Positions 1-9,900 of a stretch of 64,000 nt of DNA are shown piece after piece. The notes under the pieces were generated by a model, which made no database searches, was not told the DNA's origin, and saw only the letters and a program-made list of their open reading frames with translations. The stretch's first letter is position 1; each line of letters begins with the position of its first letter. Position numbers and translations under genes: made by a program. The DNA comes from Duffyella gerundensis (lineage in GTDB: Bacteria; Pseudomonadota; Gammaproteobacteria; Enterobacterales; Enterobacteriaceae), in assembly GCF_001517405.1 (NCBI RefSeq), contig NZ_LN907827.1, positions 2,424,587 to 2,488,586 of the forward strand, read 5' to 3'.

Positions 1-212
1 TTAAATTATTATTTGAAACTTTAATTATAAAACCACTGAAACGTATGTTTTAAAAATGCCCAATTACAAAACTTTGACACGCCTCTAACATCTCCAGCGA
101 AATTGCCTCAAAGTGAGATCCGCCCAGCAGTTTAGTTTTGCAGCAGGACGCGGCTTAAGCGGGCAATCTGCTGCTTTTGCCAGCAAACGATCGAAAAAGC
201 GGGATTCGGGCT

Positions 213-241
213 TTGACATTTACCAGGGCCATCGCTACTAT
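213..241 (+). promoter_or_regulatory. Sigma-70 promoter of tRNA-Asn gene (copy 1)
   Basis: TTGACA at 213-218 and TACTAT at 236-241 are separated by exactly 17 bp. A GC-rich discriminator (tcgccccg) follows, as is usual for stable-RNA promoters. The tRNA gene begins about 19 bp further on. Bases 1-212 are AT-rich at the start and show no convincing gene. Confidence 0.75.
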
Positions 242-259
242 TCGCCCCGTTCACACGAT

Positions 260-335
260 TCCTCTGTAGTTCAGTCGGTAGAACGGCGGACTGTTAATCC
301 GTATGTCACTGGTTCGAGTCCAGTCAGAGGAGCCA
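260..335 (+). tRNA. tRNA-Asn (anticodon GUU), copy 1
   Basis: This 76-nt gene matches the enterobacterial tRNA-Asn sequence. It has a 7-bp acceptor stem (tcctctg/cagagga), a D arm with ttcagtcggtagaa, an anticodon loop ctgttaatc with GTT, a T arm with ggttcgagtcc, and an encoded 3' CCA. It has its own promoter and a strong terminator. A second copy lies at 19692-19767. Confidence 0.97.
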
Positions 336-344
336 AATTCGAGA

Positions 345-376
345 AGCCCGCTCAGGGAAACCTGAGCGGGCTTTTT
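345..376 (+). terminator. Rho-independent terminator after tRNA-Asn copy 1
   Basis: A perfect 12-bp stem (agcccgctcagg/cctgagcgggct) with a GAAA tetraloop is followed by a T run. The second tRNA-Asn gene has a closely related hairpin. Confidence 0.9.
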
Positions 377-439
377 CATGGCCGTCATTTATTGCTGCAG
401 GGTGATTATCGAACGCCCGAGCCCGCAGCTTGATGACCG

Positions 440-620
440 CAACCGATGCCAGATCACGCTTCGGCACAATAATGCGCGGCCCAGTGCGCGAAGTGTGGGC
501 CAGCGCATAAAAAAAGGGCGTCCAGTTGCCTGAACGCCCTACTCTCTTCACGATTAGTTGGCGGCTTTATGCGAAACCCGAAGGCATACATCGCTGGCAG
601 AAACACCCGCATGAGGGTAT
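440..620 (-). pseudogene. Degenerate duplicate of the 3' end and terminator region of the RND pump gene
   Basis: This stretch resembles 6892-7040, which holds the 3' end of the RND permease gene and its downstream terminator. Shared blocks include the gcccagcgcataaaaaaa run, the hairpin with gtccagttgcctgaacgccc, cgattag-tggcgg, and the block tacatcgctggca-gaacacc. Small deletions remove the reading frame, so it cannot encode a pump. With the intact copy it forms imperfect direct repeats on either side of the sucrose-type gene cluster. This suggests that the cluster arrived by an event that duplicated or displaced the pump gene's end. Confidence 0.75.
509..539 (-). terminator. Terminator hairpin in the duplicated RND-gene tail
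   Basis: On the minus strand gggcgttcag-GCAA-ctggacgccc is followed by a run of seven T. It matches the hairpin at 6908-6938. Here it would act on transcripts coming from maa, which ends at 676. Confidence 0.7.
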
Positions 621-675
621 CTGCGCCAAAACGGCTACATCATTCCCTCTTTTCCAGCGACTGCGCCACCGGTCT

Positions 676-1233
676 CTAAAGCTGCTTAATGATACGGGCT
701 GGATTTCCCCCTACGACGCAGTTAGACGGCACCTCTTTTGTCACCACCGCGCCGGAAGCCACCACCACATTATCGCCCAGGGTTACACCGGGGTTGATCA
801 CCGCACGTCCACCGATCCACACATTATTGCCAATCGTTACCGGCTTGCCGAATTCTTTCCCGCTGATACGCAGTTGAGCATCAAGCGGATGAGTGGCGGT
901 ATAGATGTGCACTCCCGGTGCCAGCATGCAGTTATCGCCAATATGCACCTCACATACGTCAAGGATCACACAGTCAAAATTGGCGTAGAAATTTTTGCCC
1001 AGATGAATGTTGTAACCATAATCACAGCGGAAAGTCGGCTCGATATACGCTCCCTGATGAGTGCCTAACAGTTCGTTAAGCCACTGCTTCCGCCGTTCTT
1101 CATCATCTGGCGATGAGTGATTGTAATCATGTAAAAGCTGGCGTGCGCGTCTGCGCTCGCTAATAAGTAATGCATCACCGCTCTTATAGAGTTCACCGGC
1201 GATCATTTTTTGTTTTTCGCTATTCAACGTCAT
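676..1233 (-). CDS. maa: Maltose O-acetyltransferase family protein
   Basis: The 185-aa product belongs to the Maa/LacA branch of left-handed beta-helix (hexapeptide repeat) acetyltransferases. These transfer acetyl groups from acetyl-CoA to sugar hydroxyls in the cytoplasm. The N-terminal '[11 protein letters not shown]' and the motif '[12 protein letters not shown]' are typical of Maa. The hexapeptide region from about residue 70 to the end includes '[11 protein letters not shown]', with the catalytic His, and '[21 protein letters not shown]'. The length agrees with E. coli Maa (183 aa). It is the last gene of a minus-strand sugar operon behind the porin, 66 bp downstream of it. Acetylation of non-metabolised sugars as a detoxification step is the usual proposal for this family. 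The true substrate here is unknown. Confidence 0.88.
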   Translation of the reverse strand: MTLNSEKQKMIAGELYKSGDALLISERRRARQLLHDYNHSSPDDEERRKQWLNELLGTHQGAYIEPTFRCDYGYNIHLGKNFYANFDCVILDVCEVHIGDNCMLAPGVHIYTATHPLDAQLRISGKEFGKPVTIGNNVWIGGRAVINPGVTLGDNVVVASGAVVTKEVPSNCVVGGNPARIIKQL

Positions 1234-1299
1234 AGTGCGATATCCTTTAGTGATGCGCTCATGCCAATTCCCCGTATCAGATTTTTACGGCAACCGGTG

Positions 1300-2667
1300 T
1301 CAGAAAAGATATTTAAAGCGTACGCGCGCACCATAGCGGTCATCGGTATTACCCGTTTTAACGGTCGGCGATTCAAGCCAGGAGGCATAAGCGCCCAGGT
1401 AAATATTGAAGTTAGGCATATCCATGATATCGGGCAGATGCCATGAAGCATGGAGAGTATGAATGTCATACTTACCCGGTGCCAGAATCGCGCAGTCGCT
1501 ATCGCAGTCACTGGCCATTCCGGCCATATTGAATTTGTCGATATTGTTGTGCGCATAGATGTAGCCCAACTCCACGCGGTGCCATAAGGCATTGATGCCT
1601 GCGCTGAAATCTTTTTCAGCAGCAGCGTCGAGATAAGCCGTACTCAGGTTCACGACCGCACCGTTTTCTGCATCCGTTTTAAGCGTGTTCCAGCTCGTCG
1701 TTATGCCGTAACCGGTCCGGCTCGACTGGTCCACCCAGGTCCCCTGCGTATTCTGATACCCATAGGCATTATTCACCAGATTGCTTTCGACAGCGGCGGC
1801 CACCGACCACTCGCCAGATTGCCAGGCCACAACCGGGCGGGCATACACCACATTTTTACGGTTGTCTAACGCATTGCCGTGATAGTTATTGTCGACAAAT
1901 AGCGAGCTGCCATCTTCTATCAGCGTGTTGAGTTCGAAATACCAGTTATCAAGGGTCTTACTGAGCAGGAAATTGCCACCGCTGCTGCTGCGTCCGCGGC
2001 CCTCTTTCATCATATAGATATAACCGTAACCGTCACTGTAGAGATCGTTGGCGGTATTACCGGAATATTCAATGAAGGTATCCTGATTGAGCGGGAACAT
2101 ATCCCACGCCTCGAAACGACCGATTTTAATTTTCCAGTCATCCTGCTGACCAAAGAAAAATGCCGCATCGTCGAGGTTCATTTTTCCGTTAATATCAGCC
2201 AGTGGCTGAACGCTGAACCCGGCATATTTTCCATTAATACCCTTTCGCATACCATCAAAGCCGAGCAAAATACGACCATTGATATCCCAGCGCTCTTTAT
2301 CTTCCGGAGCCCAGTTTTTATTTGTGCTGGTTTTTATCGAGGTCAGACTGCCGGTACGGCTGGCGCCATCCATATTAAATTCAACGTCGCCATAAAATTT
2401 AATATCACCATAGCCCGTAAGCTGCAGAGCCGGAGCCGGAGCGGCGGGCACTGCGGGCACTGCGGGAGTATTGTTTACCACGGGGGACGATTGTTTCTCC
2501 TGCTTGAGGGCGCGAATTTCTGCCTCCGCACCCGCCGCGCGCTGCTCAGTGGCCTTCAGCCGCTGCTCCATTTGTTCCAGCCGCTGTTCGAGGGAAAGCA
2601 TATCCTGTGCATGGGCTACCGAGGTACATACAGACGTCAAAATAGCTCCGACCCAGATTTTATTCAT
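1300..2667 (-). CDS. Outer-membrane carbohydrate porin (RafY/ScrY-like glycoporin)
   Basis: The 455-aa protein has a signal peptide (residues 1-20, cleavage after AHA). An N-terminal heptad-rich coiled coil follows (about 24-58, with the repeated pattern LEQRLEQMEQRL), then a Pro/Ala/Val linker and a long aromatic beta-rich domain ending in a C-terminal Phe ('RFKYLF'), the outer-membrane insertion signal. The coiled coil plus porin barrel is the architecture of the sucrose porin ScrY and the raffinose porin RafY. It lies between the invertase and maa genes, so it probably admits sucrose or raffinose-type oligosaccharides. It is transcribed with cscA across a 120-bp gap that contains a weak hairpin at about 2742-2767. 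The exact sugar is not determined by the sequence. Confidence 0.85.
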   Translation of the reverse strand: MNKIWVGAILTSVCTSVAHAQDMLSLEQRLEQMEQRLKATEQRAAGAEAEIRALKQEKQSSPVVNNTPAVPAVPAAPAPALQLTGYGDIKFYGDVEFNMDGASRTGSLTSIKTSTNKNWAPEDKERWDINGRILLGFDGMRKGINGKYAGFSVQPLADINGKMNLDDAAFFFGQQDDWKIKIGRFEAWDMFPLNQDTFIEYSGNTANDLYSDGYGYIYMMKEGRGRSSSGGNFLLSKTLDNWYFELNTLIEDGSSLFVDNNYHGNALDNRKNVVYARPVVAWQSGEWSVAAAVESNLVNNAYGYQNTQGTWVDQSSRTGYGITTSWNTLKTDAENGAVVNLSTAYLDAAAEKDFSAGINALWHRVELGYIYAHNNIDKFNMAGMASDCDSDCAILAPGKYDIHTLHASWHLPDIMDMPNFNIYLGAYASWLESPTVKTGNTDDRYGARVRFKYLF

Positions 2668-2787
2668 CGGAAAACCCTTCTTATTATTTATATTAATTTG
2701 TCATTTTTGTATAAACACAGCCCGAAGATAAACGCGATAACAACCCGCCCATCATTAAAGACGGGTTATTATCGTTACTGAAATAGT

Positions 2788-4221
2788 TTATTCCAACTGC
2801 CAGGCTCCAGCCTCTGATAATATCGCCGTGCCATGCCAGGCGAATAAACTTAATTGGCGGCGATCGGCATCAGGATATATTCGGCTACTGAGGCATGCCT
2901 CGCCGTCATTAACGAATACTTCGATCGACGAGCTGTCAATAAACAGACGTAAAGCCAGAGGCGCGCCGGGAACCAAGGGTACGCTGCGTGTGCCGCATAA
3001 TCCGTACTGCGGATAACGGCGCTCAAGCACCAGACGCTGCATCTGTGTATCAACATAAACACGCAGACCCTCTCCCAGGCTAAGTCCATACTGTTCCGCG
3101 TCACTGCTTGTGCAGTCCCAGTGAAGCACGACTTCCATGGCCTCCGCTTTGTTCGCCATGAGAGTCTGCTGATTTTTCAAGCTACTGGCCGGCCACGGCA
3201 GCCAGGCCTGGCGCAGAGCTTCCACCTCTTTCGCGGGGCGCATTTGCAGATGATTGTTCTCATTAAGCGTCAGCTCACGCGGCAAAGACAACATTCCGCA
3301 CCAGCCGTCCTGTTGCTCCGGCATCGGCGACTCCCACATATTCAGCCAGCCAATCACGATGCGGCGGCCATCCGGCGTCAGGAAACTCTGCGGGGCATAG
3401 AAATCATGTCCGTGATCCATTTCGACGAACTCCCCTGCGCGGACAAACGGCTCTCCGGGCTGCCAGTCACCCACCAGATAACCGCTCTGAAACAGATTAC
3501 GGTTCTCAAAACCCTGTGCGGCTATCCCCTGCGGAGAAAACATCAAAACACGTTTGCCATTCAGGCTAAACAAATCAGGGCACTCCCACATAAAGCCCAT
3601 ACCGGCTTCCGCCTCATCGAGGATCCCCTCATCCTGCCACTGACGCAGATCGGCTGAACGATACAAGCGTATTTGCCCGGTATCACCAACCCGTGCACCA
3701 ACGACCATGTACCAGTTATCCCCTTCGCGCCAGACCTTAGGATCGCGGAAATGATGCAAATCCGCCGGGGTATCGATAACCATCCCCTGACGCGTAAAGT
3801 GAACGCCATCGCGACTGGTTGCCAGGCACTGAACCTGATAAAGGTTCTCGTCGTCGCTGACATCACCACGAAATTTATGTCCGGTGTAAATCAGCGCCAG
3901 GGTATCGCCGTCAATAACCGCTGAACCAGAAAAACAGCCGTCTTTGTCTTCCGGCCCTTCCGGGGCCAGAGCAACCGGTAAATGCTCCCAGTGAAGCAAA
4001 TCTTTACTCCGCGCGTGTCCCCAATGCATCGGCCCCCACTGAGTGGAATAAGGATGATGCTGATAAAAGGCGTGATACCAGCCATCAAACCAGATCAGGC
4101 CATTAGGATCGTTAATCCAGCCAGCCCTGGCGGCAAGGTGATAGCGCGGATACCAGCGCAGGTTTAGCTTCTCGCATTTAGCCTGCAGTTCCTGTTCAGC
4201 CTGAGCAATTGTGTAGGTCAT
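2788..4221 (-). CDS. cscA: Sucrose hydrolase / invertase, GH32 family
   Basis: The product is 477 aa, the same length as E. coli CscA. Near the N-terminus is 'AGWINDPNGL', containing the nucleophilic Asp of GH32. The 'FRDPK' motif with the transition-state stabiliser and 'MWECPD' with the acid/base Glu follow in order. A C-terminal beta-sandwich region is present. The enzyme hydrolyses sucrose to glucose and fructose in the cytoplasm. ATG 4221 is preferred over TTG 4239 because it follows an AAGGGTG ribosome site at good spacing and matches CscA length. The permease gene ends 18 bp upstream. The partner permease is a proton symporter, not a PTS, which suits hydrolysis of unphosphorylated sucrose. 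Confidence 0.92.
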   Translation of the reverse strand: MTYTIAQAEQELQAKCEKLNLRWYPRYHLAARAGWINDPNGLIWFDGWYHAFYQHHPYSTQWGPMHWGHARSKDLLHWEHLPVALAPEGPEDKDGCFSGSAVIDGDTLALIYTGHKFRGDVSDDENLYQVQCLATSRDGVHFTRQGMVIDTPADLHHFRDPKVWREGDNWYMVVGARVGDTGQIRLYRSADLRQWQDEGILDEAEAGMGFMWECPDLFSLNGKRVLMFSPQGIAAQGFENRNLFQSGYLVGDWQPGEPFVRAGEFVEMDHGHDFYAPQSFLTPDGRRIVIGWLNMWESPMPEQQDGWCGMLSLPRELTLNENNHLQMRPAKEVEALRQAWLPWPASSLKNQQTLMANKAEAMEVVLHWDCTSSDAEQYGLSLGEGLRVYVDTQMQRLVLERRYPQYGLCGTRSVPLVPGAPLALRLFIDSSSIEVFVNDGEACLSSRIYPDADRRQLSLFAWHGTAILSEAGAWQLE

Positions 4222-4239
4222 AATTTTCACCCTTTTCAA

Positions 4240-5478
4240 TCAGATAGTGGAAAGTTGGCTTACCTGCGGATCCAGTGAAGCTTTACCGGAGCGCAACAAG
4301 AAAATAGAAATAAAGGTGATACAGAACACCATCGCTCCCATAAACAGGTAGGACTGAGCAAAACCGTATTTTTCGTAGCTGTAGCCAGCGAGGGGTGACA
4401 ACACGGTGGCAATCACTGAGCTGGTACAGGCAAAGCCCACCAGATAGAGCGTGGAAGAGAGGCGTTTATCGAAGTTAAGACTGTTGTATTTGAAGATAGC
4501 GATTAACAGTATCGGGAGTTCAACGGCATGCAGCAGCTTAGTAATAGAGATAAGCAGCGGGCCTTCCACTAACCCGGAAGCGACCATGCGCATCGCCATC
4601 ACCATTCCAGCGAAAATCAGCCCGTTTTTAGCACCGACACGATTGACCAGCCATGGCGCACAAAACATGCCAGCGGCCTCAAGGAATACCTGAAACGAAT
4701 TAAGATAACCGTACATGGCATTCCCTTCATGTTGTGTCGGGAACTGTGATGAAAAATAGACCGGGAACTGTTGATCGTAGACACCGTAAATACAGGTACC
4801 GACCACAAAGAAGACTAACGCCCAGAAACGCGGCAGGGTCAGCAGGCGTAATGCATCTTCAAGCGTGACTTTTCCCCCTGCCACCGCCTCCTCCATTGCA
4901 TGGGGTGCAGAAGAGACGCGTAAGCGCATCAAAAGCATGAAGAAGATCAGACCAGAACAGCTGGCAACGGCGAAATTCAATGCCGGATTAATATTAAACA
5001 AGAGTCCGGCAAAAAAGGTTGCCACGGCCCAACCCAGCGACCCCCACATCCTTGCTTTTCCGAATTCAAACTGGCTCTGACGGGCGACACGCTCGGTGTA
5101 AGACTCCAGCACACCAATACCGCCATTGAATGTCAGACCGATATAGATGCCGCCAAAAAAACTGCCCAGAAAGACGTTAATTTTTAGCAGATGGCCAAAC
5201 AGCAGATAGGCCGGGCCGGAAAAAATCAATAATGCGGTGATAAACCAGAGCAGATGCTTACGCAGCCCCAGCTTATCCTGAATAAAGCCATAACAAATTT
5301 GCACAAACAGCGTGGAAAAAGAGACGACTGAAAAAATAATTCCGGTATCTCCTGCTTTCAGACCGACTTCCTGATGTAGCCAGATTGAGAGCAATGAGCC
5401 GGTAGAAGACCAGGTGACAAAGAAAAAGAACAATAAAAAACTGAGTATCAGATAACTGTGAGAATGACGGGTTTTCAT
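4240..5478 (-). CDS. Oligosaccharide:H+ symporter, LacY/CscB/RafB family
   Basis: This 412-aa major-facilitator protein has about 12 membrane segments and the signatures of the LacY family. These include 'GFIQDKLGLRKHLLW' after helix 2, the 'FEFGKARMWGSLGW' helix 5 motif and 'LLHAVELPILL' in the C-half. It imports a disaccharide or trisaccharide with a proton. The long upstream extension (TTG-type starts to 5589) was rejected because ATG 5478 gives a normal N-terminus with basic residues before helix 1. It is the first gene of the minus-strand sugar operon, divergent from a LacI-type regulator, with palindromic operators between. Sucrose is the likeliest substrate because of the adjacent GH32 enzyme, but raffinose-type sugars are possible. 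Confidence 0.87.
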   Translation of the reverse strand: MKTRHSHSYLILSFLLFFFFVTWSSTGSLLSIWLHQEVGLKAGDTGIIFSVVSFSTLFVQICYGFIQDKLGLRKHLLWFITALLIFSGPAYLLFGHLLKINVFLGSFFGGIYIGLTFNGGIGVLESYTERVARQSQFEFGKARMWGSLGWAVATFFAGLLFNINPALNFAVASCSGLIFFMLLMRLRVSSAPHAMEEAVAGGKVTLEDALRLLTLPRFWALVFFVVGTCIYGVYDQQFPVYFSSQFPTQHEGNAMYGYLNSFQVFLEAAGMFCAPWLVNRVGAKNGLIFAGMVMAMRMVASGLVEGPLLISITKLLHAVELPILLIAIFKYNSLNFDKRLSSTLYLVGFACTSSVIATVLSPLAGYSYEKYGFAQSYLFMGAMVFCITFISIFLLRSGKASLDPQVSQLSTI

Positions 5479-5511
5479 TATGACAATCTCATACTGAAGT
5501 GGGGCACAAAT

Positions 5512-5523
5512 GATAACGTTAAC
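5512..5523. promoter_or_regulatory. LacI-family operator 1 (gataacgttaac)
   Basis: A near-perfect palindrome centred on CG lies 34 bp before the permease start. It is the type of site used by LacI/GalR repressors. It shares taacgttaac with the second site at 5576-5587, and centre-to-centre spacing is 64 bp. Confidence 0.65.
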
Positions 5524-5575
5524 ATTAAAAAAGGCGCATGGCGTTTTGCTGCAATTCTGGATGTTAATCACAAAA

Positions 5576-5587
5576 GTTAACGTTAAC
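5576..5587. promoter_or_regulatory. LacI-family operator 2 (perfect palindrome gttaacgttaac)
   Basis: This perfect 12-bp palindrome lies in the divergent region between the permease and the regulator. It repeats the core of operator 1. Two such sites suit looping or cooperative repression by the adjacent LacI-family protein, with release by an intracellular sugar inducer. Confidence 0.7.
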
Positions 5588-5724
5588 ATACGCAGTATGA
5601 GATCATGATCAATATTTCTTATTTACTGCAACCCACTTCCGTCGTCCAAAATCACGGATGATCCTTTTACATCAGCAAGTTAGTTTTATAACCTGTGGCA
5701 TAGACCAGAGCTGGAGCAAAACGC

Positions 5725-6732
5725 ATGGCGTCCCTGAAAGATGTGGCAAAACTGGCGAATGTCTCGCTGATGACGGTTTCCAGGGCATTAAACTCCCCGG
5801 AACGCCTAAAGCCGGAGACCTTGTCCCGCGTACAGTCTGCTATCGATGCGACCAATTACGTGCCCGATTTATCGGCAAAAAAAATACGCGGCGCTCATGC
5901 AATTGCAAAAACGATCGGTGTGCTGGCGCTGGATACCGTCACTACCCCGTTTTCGGTGGAAATCACCCTCTCCATTGAAGAAACGGCACGGGCGCATGGC
6001 TGGAATAGCTTTGTGGTAAACATGTTTTCAGATGACAGCCCGGAAAATATGGTTGATCTGCTTCTCTCACACCGGCCGGATGGCATTATCTATACCACCA
6101 TGGGATTGCGGCAGGTGCCGCTACCCGAGAAGTTGTTAAACCTGCCCTGTGTACTCGCCAACTGCGAAAGCCTGCATCAGCAGGTAGCGAGTTATATTCC
6201 GGATGACGAACAGGGACAATATGCTGCGGTACGTGCGCTTTTGTCTGCAGGCTATCGGCGCCCGCTCTGCTTACATTTGCCTGCGGCCCATCTGGCCACG
6301 GTCAGACGCCGCAAAGGTCTCGAACAGGCATGCCGAGAGGCTGGAGTGGCCCCTGAGACACTGGGCCACTATTACATGGCATTTGGCGATGAGCATTATC
6401 GGGATATTCCGGCGGTTGTGCAGGCACATATTCATCAGCAAAAACCCTTATTCGATTCGGTGATCTGCGGTAACGATCGCATTGCGTTTATGGTGTACCA
6501 GACGCTCATGGCACAAGGCCTGAGGATCCCCGAAGATGTGGCAGTGATTGGCTACGATAATATGGTGGGGATCGGTGATTTGTTCCTGCCGCCGTTGTCC
6601 ACGGTGCAATTACCCCATTATGAAATTGGCAGGCTGAGTGCGCTTCACATTATCGAAGGTAAAGCCCATCGCGATGTCATAAAAGTCGACAGCCCATTAC
6701 TGCTCCGTCAGTCAATGAATGCAGTAAAGTGA
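5725..6732 (+). CDS. LacI-family repressor of the sucrose-type operon (CscR/RafR-like)
   Basis: The 335-aa regulator has the LacI helix-turn-helix at the very N-terminus (residues 2-25: 'LKDVAKLANVSLMTVSRALN') and the hinge region at about 46-58. A periplasmic-binding-protein-like sensor domain follows, with 'VICGNDRIAFMVYQTL' and 'DVAVIGYDNM' late in the protein. It is divergent from the permease-invertase-porin-maa operon, and two palindromic sites lie between, so it most likely represses that operon and perhaps itself. The inducer is presumably sucrose or one of its hydrolysis products. It could also be called CscR or RafR, and the family does not separate cleanly without alignment. Confidence 0.87.
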   Translation: MASLKDVAKLANVSLMTVSRALNSPERLKPETLSRVQSAIDATNYVPDLSAKKIRGAHAIAKTIGVLALDTVTTPFSVEITLSIEETARAHGWNSFVVNMFSDDSPENMVDLLLSHRPDGIIYTTMGLRQVPLPEKLLNLPCVLANCESLHQQVASYIPDDEQGQYAAVRALLSAGYRRPLCLHLPAAHLATVRRRKGLEQACREAGVAPETLGHYYMAFGDEHYRDIPAVVQAHIHQQKPLFDSVICGNDRIAFMVYQTLMAQGLRIPEDVAVIGYDNMVGIGDLFLPPLSTVQLPHYEIGRLSALHIIEGKAHRDVIKVDSPLLLRQSMNAVK

Positions 6733-6907
6733 ATCGCCACGGGTTTCCGACGCCGAAGCGTTAAAAAGCGAAGCGGTTAAACAGGTTGTTGATTGCGGCC
6801 ATTGCACCGTATGCGTTGCCTGCTTTTTGATATCACCGCGCACCGCCACGGATACGCCGCTCGATACCCGATCACGCTACGGCCCAATAGTGCGTGGCCC
6901 AGCGCAT

Positions 6908-6938
6908 AAAAAAAAGGCGTCCAGTTGCCTGAACGCCC
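6908..6938 (-). terminator. Terminator of the RND efflux operon
   Basis: On the minus strand ggcgttcag-GCAA-ctggacgcc is followed by eight T, 18 bp after the RND gene stop. A second copy is at 509-539. Confidence 0.85.
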
Positions 6939-6955
6939 CTCTCTCTCTTCAGCGA

Positions 6956-9900
6956 TTAGCTGGCGGCGTTATCGCGGCCATCCGGCTTAATGCGAAACCA
7001 GAGGGCGTACATCGCTGGCAAGAACACCAGCGTGACGAGGGTGCCACCAAAGGTGCCGCCGATCAGCGTGTAGGCCAGCGTGCCCCAGAACACCGAATGG
7101 GTCAGCGGGATAAAGGCCAAAATGGCGGCGATTGCCGTCAGTAATACTGGCCGCGCCCGCTGCACCGTCGCTTCCACCACGGCATGAAACGGATCCAGCC
7201 CTTCGCGCTCATTGTGGTGAATCTGCCCAATCAGAATCAGCGTGTTGCGCATCAGTATCCCTGACAGCGCAATCAGCCCCACCAGCGCATTGATACCAAA
7301 CGGCTGATTAAACAGCAGCAGCGTCGGCACCACGCCAATCAGCCCCAGCGGCGCGGTAAGAAACACCATGATCATCGCTGACATCGATCGCACCTGCAGA
7401 ATGATAATCAGCAGCGTCATGGCGATCATGATCGGAAACAGCGGCGCCATCGCTTTGGTGGCCTTAGCGGACTCTTCAATCGATCCCGCCTGCTCAATGC
7501 GGTAGCCCGCAGGCAGCGCATCGATCACCGGCTGCAGTAAAGGCGCAAGCCGCGCAGAGACGTCCGGGGGCTGCAACGCCTCATCAATATCACCGCGCAC
7601 GGTAATGGTGGGCGTGCGATCGCGGCGGCGCAGCAGCGGATCTTCCATGCGCACCGCGACTTCGCCCACCTGCGACAGCGGAATGCGTTGTCCGGCGCTG
7701 CCCACCAGCGTAAAGCCCGCGATTTTGGCGGGATCGAGACGAATATCCCCTGCTGCCCGGCCCATTACCTGCACCGAACGAATGTCTTCGCGCACGGCGG
7801 TAATCGGCACGCCGGAGAGCAGGAATTGCAGCTGCTGCGCTACCGCGCTGGAAGTCAGCCCTACCGCCTGCAAACGATCCTGATCGAGGCTGAAGTGCAG
7901 CGTCGGCACGCGTGCGCCCCAGTCAGTGTTCACGGTGCGCATCATCGGGCTGGCCTGCATGATCGCCTCTACCTTCGCCGCAATATCGCGCAGCGTATCC
8001 GGATTCGGTCCCATCACCCGCCACGCCACTGGATAAGGTGAGTAAGGACCGAACACCAGCTGCGTAACGCGAACGCGCGCTTCTGACGCCAGCCCGCCGG
8101 CAATCGCCTGGCGCAGACGCTGTTTCAGCGCCTCACGCGCCTGTTGATCGGCGGTCAGCACCACAATTTTCGCAAACGAGGGATCGGGCAACTCTGGCGC
8201 CATCGCCAGATAGAAACGCGGCGATCCCTGACCGATATAGCTGGTCACGATGTGCGCTTCCGGCTGCTGTTGCAGCCACTGCTCAACCTTTACGGCGGCA
8301 GCGTTGGTCTGGGCAATGGCGCTGCCATAAGGCATCTGGATTTCCACCAGCACTTCCGGGCGATCTGACGTTGGGAAAAACTGCTTCTTCACCAGTCCCA
8401 TGCCCAGCACCGCCAGCACAAATACCACGACCACCGCCGCCGCGACCCAGCCTTTGCGGGCAATCACCGCGCCGAGCAGCCGACGAAAGCGCTGATAGTG
8501 CCGCGTGTTGTAGATCGCCGCATGGCCGCCCGCCACGGTTTTGATCTCCGGCAGCATTTTTACGCCGAGATAAGGCGTAAACACCACTGCCACCACCCAT
8601 GAAGCGATCAGCGCGATGCCGACAATCCAGAACATGTTGCTGGTGTATTCCCCGGCGGTGGAGTGCGCAAAGCCATTCGGCATAAACCCCACCGCGGTAA
8701 CCAGCGTGCCCGCCAGCATCGGCGCGGCGGTGTGGCTCCAGGCGTAGGCCGAAGCTTTGATGCGATCGTAGCCCTCCTCCATTTTCACCACCATCATCTC
8801 AATGGCGATAATCGCGTCATCCACCAGCAGGCCAAGCGCCAGAATCAGCGAGCCCAACGTAATGCGGTCGAAGTTTTTACCCGACGCCGCCATAATCACA
8901 AAAACGATCGCCAGCGTGAGCGGCACCGCTGCGGCCACCACCACGCCCACGCGCCAGCCCATGCTGATAAAGCAGACCACCATCACCACCAGCAGGGCGA
9001 CGAAAAACTTCACCATGAACTCATCCACCGAGGCGCTGATGTTCACCGCCTGATCGGTGACCTTGACCAGCGACATGCCCAGCGGCATCGATGCATTGAT
9101 CTGCGTGGTTTCCGCCGCCAGCGCCTTACCGAGTTCCAGCCCGTTCCAGCCTTCGCGCATGATGATGCCGAGCAGCAGCGCCGGTTCCCCCTGATTGCGA
9201 ATCATAAAGGTGGCGGGATCTTCATAGCCGCGCGCCACGGTGGCGACATCGGCCAGCTTCAGCGTTTTGCCCTGCACCACAATCGGCGTGTTGCGAATTT
9301 TTTCCAGCGAATCCAGCGCGCCGTCCAGCCGCAGAAAAATCTCCGGGCCTTTAGTGGCAATTGAACCGGCGGGCGTCAGTACGTTTTGTTCGTTGAGCGC
9401 GGCAAAAATATCCTGCGGCGCGATGCCCAGCGTCGCCAGCCGATCGTGTGAGAACGAGACAAAAATGCGTTCAGCCTGTTCGCCGATAATATTGACCTTT
9501 TTTACCCCCGGCACGTGCAGCAACTGCTGGCGCAGCTGTTCGGCATCGCGCGCCAGCAGGCGCTGCGGCTCACCTTTGGCCTTCAGCGCATAGAGCGCAA
9601 AGGTCACGTCGGAAAACTCATCGTTGACCATCGGGCCGATGACGCCCGCGGGCAGCGTTTTGGCTGCGTCGCTGATTTTCTTGCGCGCCTGATAAAACTC
9701 TTCCTGCACCTCGGCAGGCGGCGCGCTGTCCTGCAACGACAGCATGGTGAATGCCAGCCCTGGCCGCGTGTAGGTTTCGCTGCGGTCATACCATTTCAGC
9801 TCCTGCAGGCGCTTTTCCAGCGGTTCCGCCACCTGATCCTGCATCTCCTGAGCGGTGGCGCCCGGCCATGCGGTAATCACCGTCATCTGCTTCACGGTAA

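Noticed and set aside
113..433. Open frame spanning tRNA-Asn
   Set aside because: It runs through the promoter, tRNA and terminator and cannot be a real gene.
5479..5589. Longer N-terminus of the LacY-family permease
   Set aside because: It overlaps both operators and lacks a ribosome site; ATG 5478 gives a normal membrane protein start.
8663..9364. His-rich long open frame on the plus strand inside the RND gene
   Set aside because: It is the antisense shadow of a GC-rich RND coding region with no start signal or recognisable domain.
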